Positions 7,447 to 8,408 of a stretch of 8,408 bases of DNA are shown here, in pieces (position 1 is the stretch's first letter; each line of letters begins with the position of its first letter). A model generated the notes under the pieces. The model searched no databases, had not been told where the DNA came from, and saw only the letters and a program-made list of their open reading frames with translations. The stretch lies in contig JAUIHJ010000354.1 of assembly GCA_030432015.1 (NCBI GenBank), positions 1 through 8,408 of the forward strand, given 5' to 3'. The position numbers were made by a program, and so were the translations under genes. Source of the DNA: a bacterium (GTDB lineage: Bacteria; Planctomycetota; Planctomycetia; Pirellulales; Pirellulaceae).

Positions 7447-7479
7447 GGGATGGTGTCTCACTTCTCAAGACGCCATCCC
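7447..7479 (-). promoter_or_regulatory. Stem-loop between the thuA-like gene and the PSCyt1/DUF1549 gene
   Basis: GGGATGG (7447–7453) pairs with CCATCCC (7473–7479), and GTCT (7455–7458) pairs with AGAC (7468–7471). The single unmatched position (7454/7472) is a C·A mismatch in the minus-strand transcript and a G·U wobble in the opposite strand. The loop is 9 nt (7459–7467). It lies in the 123-nt gap of the leftward operon, ending about 29 nt before the ATG of the next gene. No T-run follows in the direction of transcription, so an ordinary intrinsic terminator is unlikely. Partial termination, an mRNA processing or stability element, or control of the downstream start are all possible. Confidence 0.5.
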
Positions 7480-7540
7480 TTGATCGTACCCAGAAAGCCC
7501 GTACGCGACAACGCGCCGCGACCAGCACCGTCGTCGCCAA

Positions 7541-8308
7541 TCAATCGCTCAGCCGGCCAGCGGACCATTGGATCCCGCGAGTGAGGGTCGTCAAGAACAC
7601 CTCATCGGAAAAGGTGCCGTTGGAATGGCCGTAGGTCGTACCAAAGACGCGTGCCTTGCCGTACCGACTGGTCCAAAAGACAGGGTGAACTTCTTGGTTC
7701 TTCTCACTGGTCGAGGTGGCCAGTACCGTTGTCTGCGGCCATACCCGTTCGATCACGTACAGTTCATCCTTGGGTGTTTTGTAATCCGCCGGGAAGCCCT
7801 TCATGATCGGGTGGTCGACCGCAACGACTTTGACAGGATATTCACTTTGATGTTCGTGGCGGCGGCTGGTGACACCGAGCAATTCGCGCCAATCATCGAT
7901 CTTGGCCGCTCGATACGTGTGCATCGCGCAATGAATCACGACCGCATTGACGCCTGCTTTATGCACGGACGTGATCTTGCGAATGTAGTCTTTGTTGGTG
8001 GTGTTGGCGAAACACTCGTTGTGGATCACAACATCGTAGCCCTTCGCCCAATTCGGGTCGTCATACAGGTCGATCTCTGCCTTGGTTCCATTCCCACCGT
8101 CGTTGACAACCTTCCACTCGATCGCCACGCCACGCTCCTTGGCCGCCGCGATCATGGCCTTGGTTTGAAACGGGTAATCGTGGCAGCATCCTCCGGTAAC
8201 AATCAACGCCCGAATCGGCTCGTCGGCGGCCCACGTCGTGGTCGCGGAGAACATCATGAGGCCAACAAGGCAGCACCAAGTCGTGATCGCGAATGTGCGT
8301 CTAGGCAA
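7541..8308 (-). CDS. ThuA-like domain secreted protein
   Basis: The product is 255 residues if translation starts at TTG 8308 and belongs to the ThuA-like (trehalose-utilisation type, class I glutamine-amidotransferase-like fold) family. A signal peptide is visible at 1–27: PRR, then a hydrophobic core, then TTTWA before ADEP. Family segments are ALIVTGGCCHDY (34–45), DVVIHNECF (92–100), VVIHCAMHTYR (123–133), DHPIMKGFP (165–173), DELYVIERVW (181–190) and YGKARVFGTTYGHSNGT (216–232). ThuA proteins have been tied to disaccharide metabolism, and secreted versions are abundant in planctomycetes; the actual substrate is unknown. I chose TTG 8308 because AAAGGA lies 6 nt upstream. The TTG at 8323 has no ribosome binding site and an in-frame TAG 9 nt upstream, and the first ATG (8257) would cut into the signal peptide. 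It is the first gene of the leftward unit with the PSCyt1/DUF1549/DUF1553 and DUF1501 genes. Confidence 0.92.
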   Translation of the reverse strand: MPRRTFAITTWCCLVGLMMFSATTTWAADEPIRALIVTGGCCHDYPFQTKAMIAAAKERGVAIEWKVVNDGGNGTKAEIDLYDDPNWAKGYDVVIHNECFANTTNKDYIRKITSVHKAGVNAVVIHCAMHTYRAAKIDDWRELLGVTSRRHEHQSEYPVKVVAVDHPIMKGFPADYKTPKDELYVIERVWPQTTVLATSTSEKNQEVHPVFWTSRYGKARVFGTTYGHSNGTFSDEVFLTTLTRGIQWSAGRLSD

Positions 8309-8314
8309 GGGAAT

Positions 8315-8320
8315 TCCTTT
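8315..8320 (-). promoter_or_regulatory. Ribosome binding site that decides the TTG start of the thuA-like gene
   Basis: AAAGGA on the minus strand is separated by 6 nt from TTG (8306–8308). It is the only Shine–Dalgarno match near the beginning of this frame and favours this TTG over the one at 8321–8323, which would overlap the site itself. In the remaining upstream DNA to 8408 I see no gene and no convincing -35/-10 pair, so the operon promoter may lie beyond the window. Confidence 0.5.
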
Positions 8321-8408
8321 CAAGTCTGCAGGCTAGTCCTTAATCAAGCGAAGGCTGGGCTGTTTTATTCTGTCGAAGCTGGCGATTTATCAGCGCAGGA
8401 TTGAGACG

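Noticed and set aside
7418..7540. 41-residue N-terminal extension of the PSCyt1 protein from TTG 7540, directly after the thuA-like stop
   Set aside because: It would place an Arg/Pro-rich stretch before a clear signal peptide, contains the stem-loop, and has no ribosome binding site; ATG 7417 is more likely, although translational coupling at the adjoining TGA/TTG cannot be fully excluded.
7568..8404. Plus-strand frame of 278 codons opposite the thuA-like gene
   Set aside because: It mirrors the ThuA-like coding sequence, whose motifs and signal peptide are clear; no ribosome binding site or family match supports the antisense frame.
1..8408. Search for tRNA or rRNA genes, CRISPR repeats, insertion sequence ends, attachment sites and defence genes
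   Set aside because: No tandem or spaced repeats, transposase or integrase motifs, or tRNA-like cloverleaf sequences were seen by eye; gaps between genes are all under 300 nt.

Overview
The window looks like chromosomal DNA from a planctomycete, most likely a Pirellula/Rhodopirellula-type lineage. The evidence is a dense set of families that are strongly expanded in that phylum: two DUF1501 proteins with twin-arginine-type leaders, one PSCyt1–DUF1549–DUF1553 (PSD1) cytochrome-like protein, and a ThuA-like secreted protein. No RNA gene, mobile element, CRISPR array or phage gene is visible. All genes read as intact, apart from the left-most one, which is cut by the window edge.

Layout. (1) Positions 1–1314, minus strand: a DUF1501 gene whose 3' end (about 50 codons) lies beyond the left edge. 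(2) Positions 1315–1556: a divergent promoter region. It holds a good sigma70-like promoter for the DUF1501 gene and a weaker -10 candidate for the rightward genes. (3) Positions 1557–3305, plus strand: a closely spaced three-gene unit of a family I inorganic pyrophosphatase, a 64-residue acidic protein of unknown function, and a membrane-anchored YpfJ-type neutral zinc metallopeptidase (HEXXH). (4) Positions 3306–3326: a very short convergent junction with a small hairpin. (5) Positions 3327–8308, minus strand: a three-gene unit transcribed in the order thuA-like, PSCyt1/DUF1549/DUF1553, DUF1501. (6) Positions 8309–8408: an upstream leader in which I see a ribosome binding site but no convincing promoter.

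How the genes may work together. The thuA-like / DUF1549–DUF1553 / DUF1501 set is an exported module: all three products carry export signals, and the last two genes are only 14 nt apart. In planctomycetes such pairs are commonly linked to breakdown of complex, often sulfated, glycans, but the biochemical role of DUF1549/DUF1553/DUF1501 proteins is still unproven. The ThuA-like fold has been linked to sugar metabolism. A long, nearly perfect stem-loop sits between the thuA-like gene and the cytochrome gene and may uncouple their expression. The plus-strand unit joins a housekeeping enzyme (pyrophosphatase) with a small unknown protein and an envelope protease.

The points most worth following are the intra-operon hairpin, the compact domain layout and C-terminal beta module of the PSCyt1/DUF1549/DUF1553 protein, and the small conserved-looking acidic protein next to the pyrophosphatase. 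I did not find a clearly new defence, mobile or biosynthetic system in this window.
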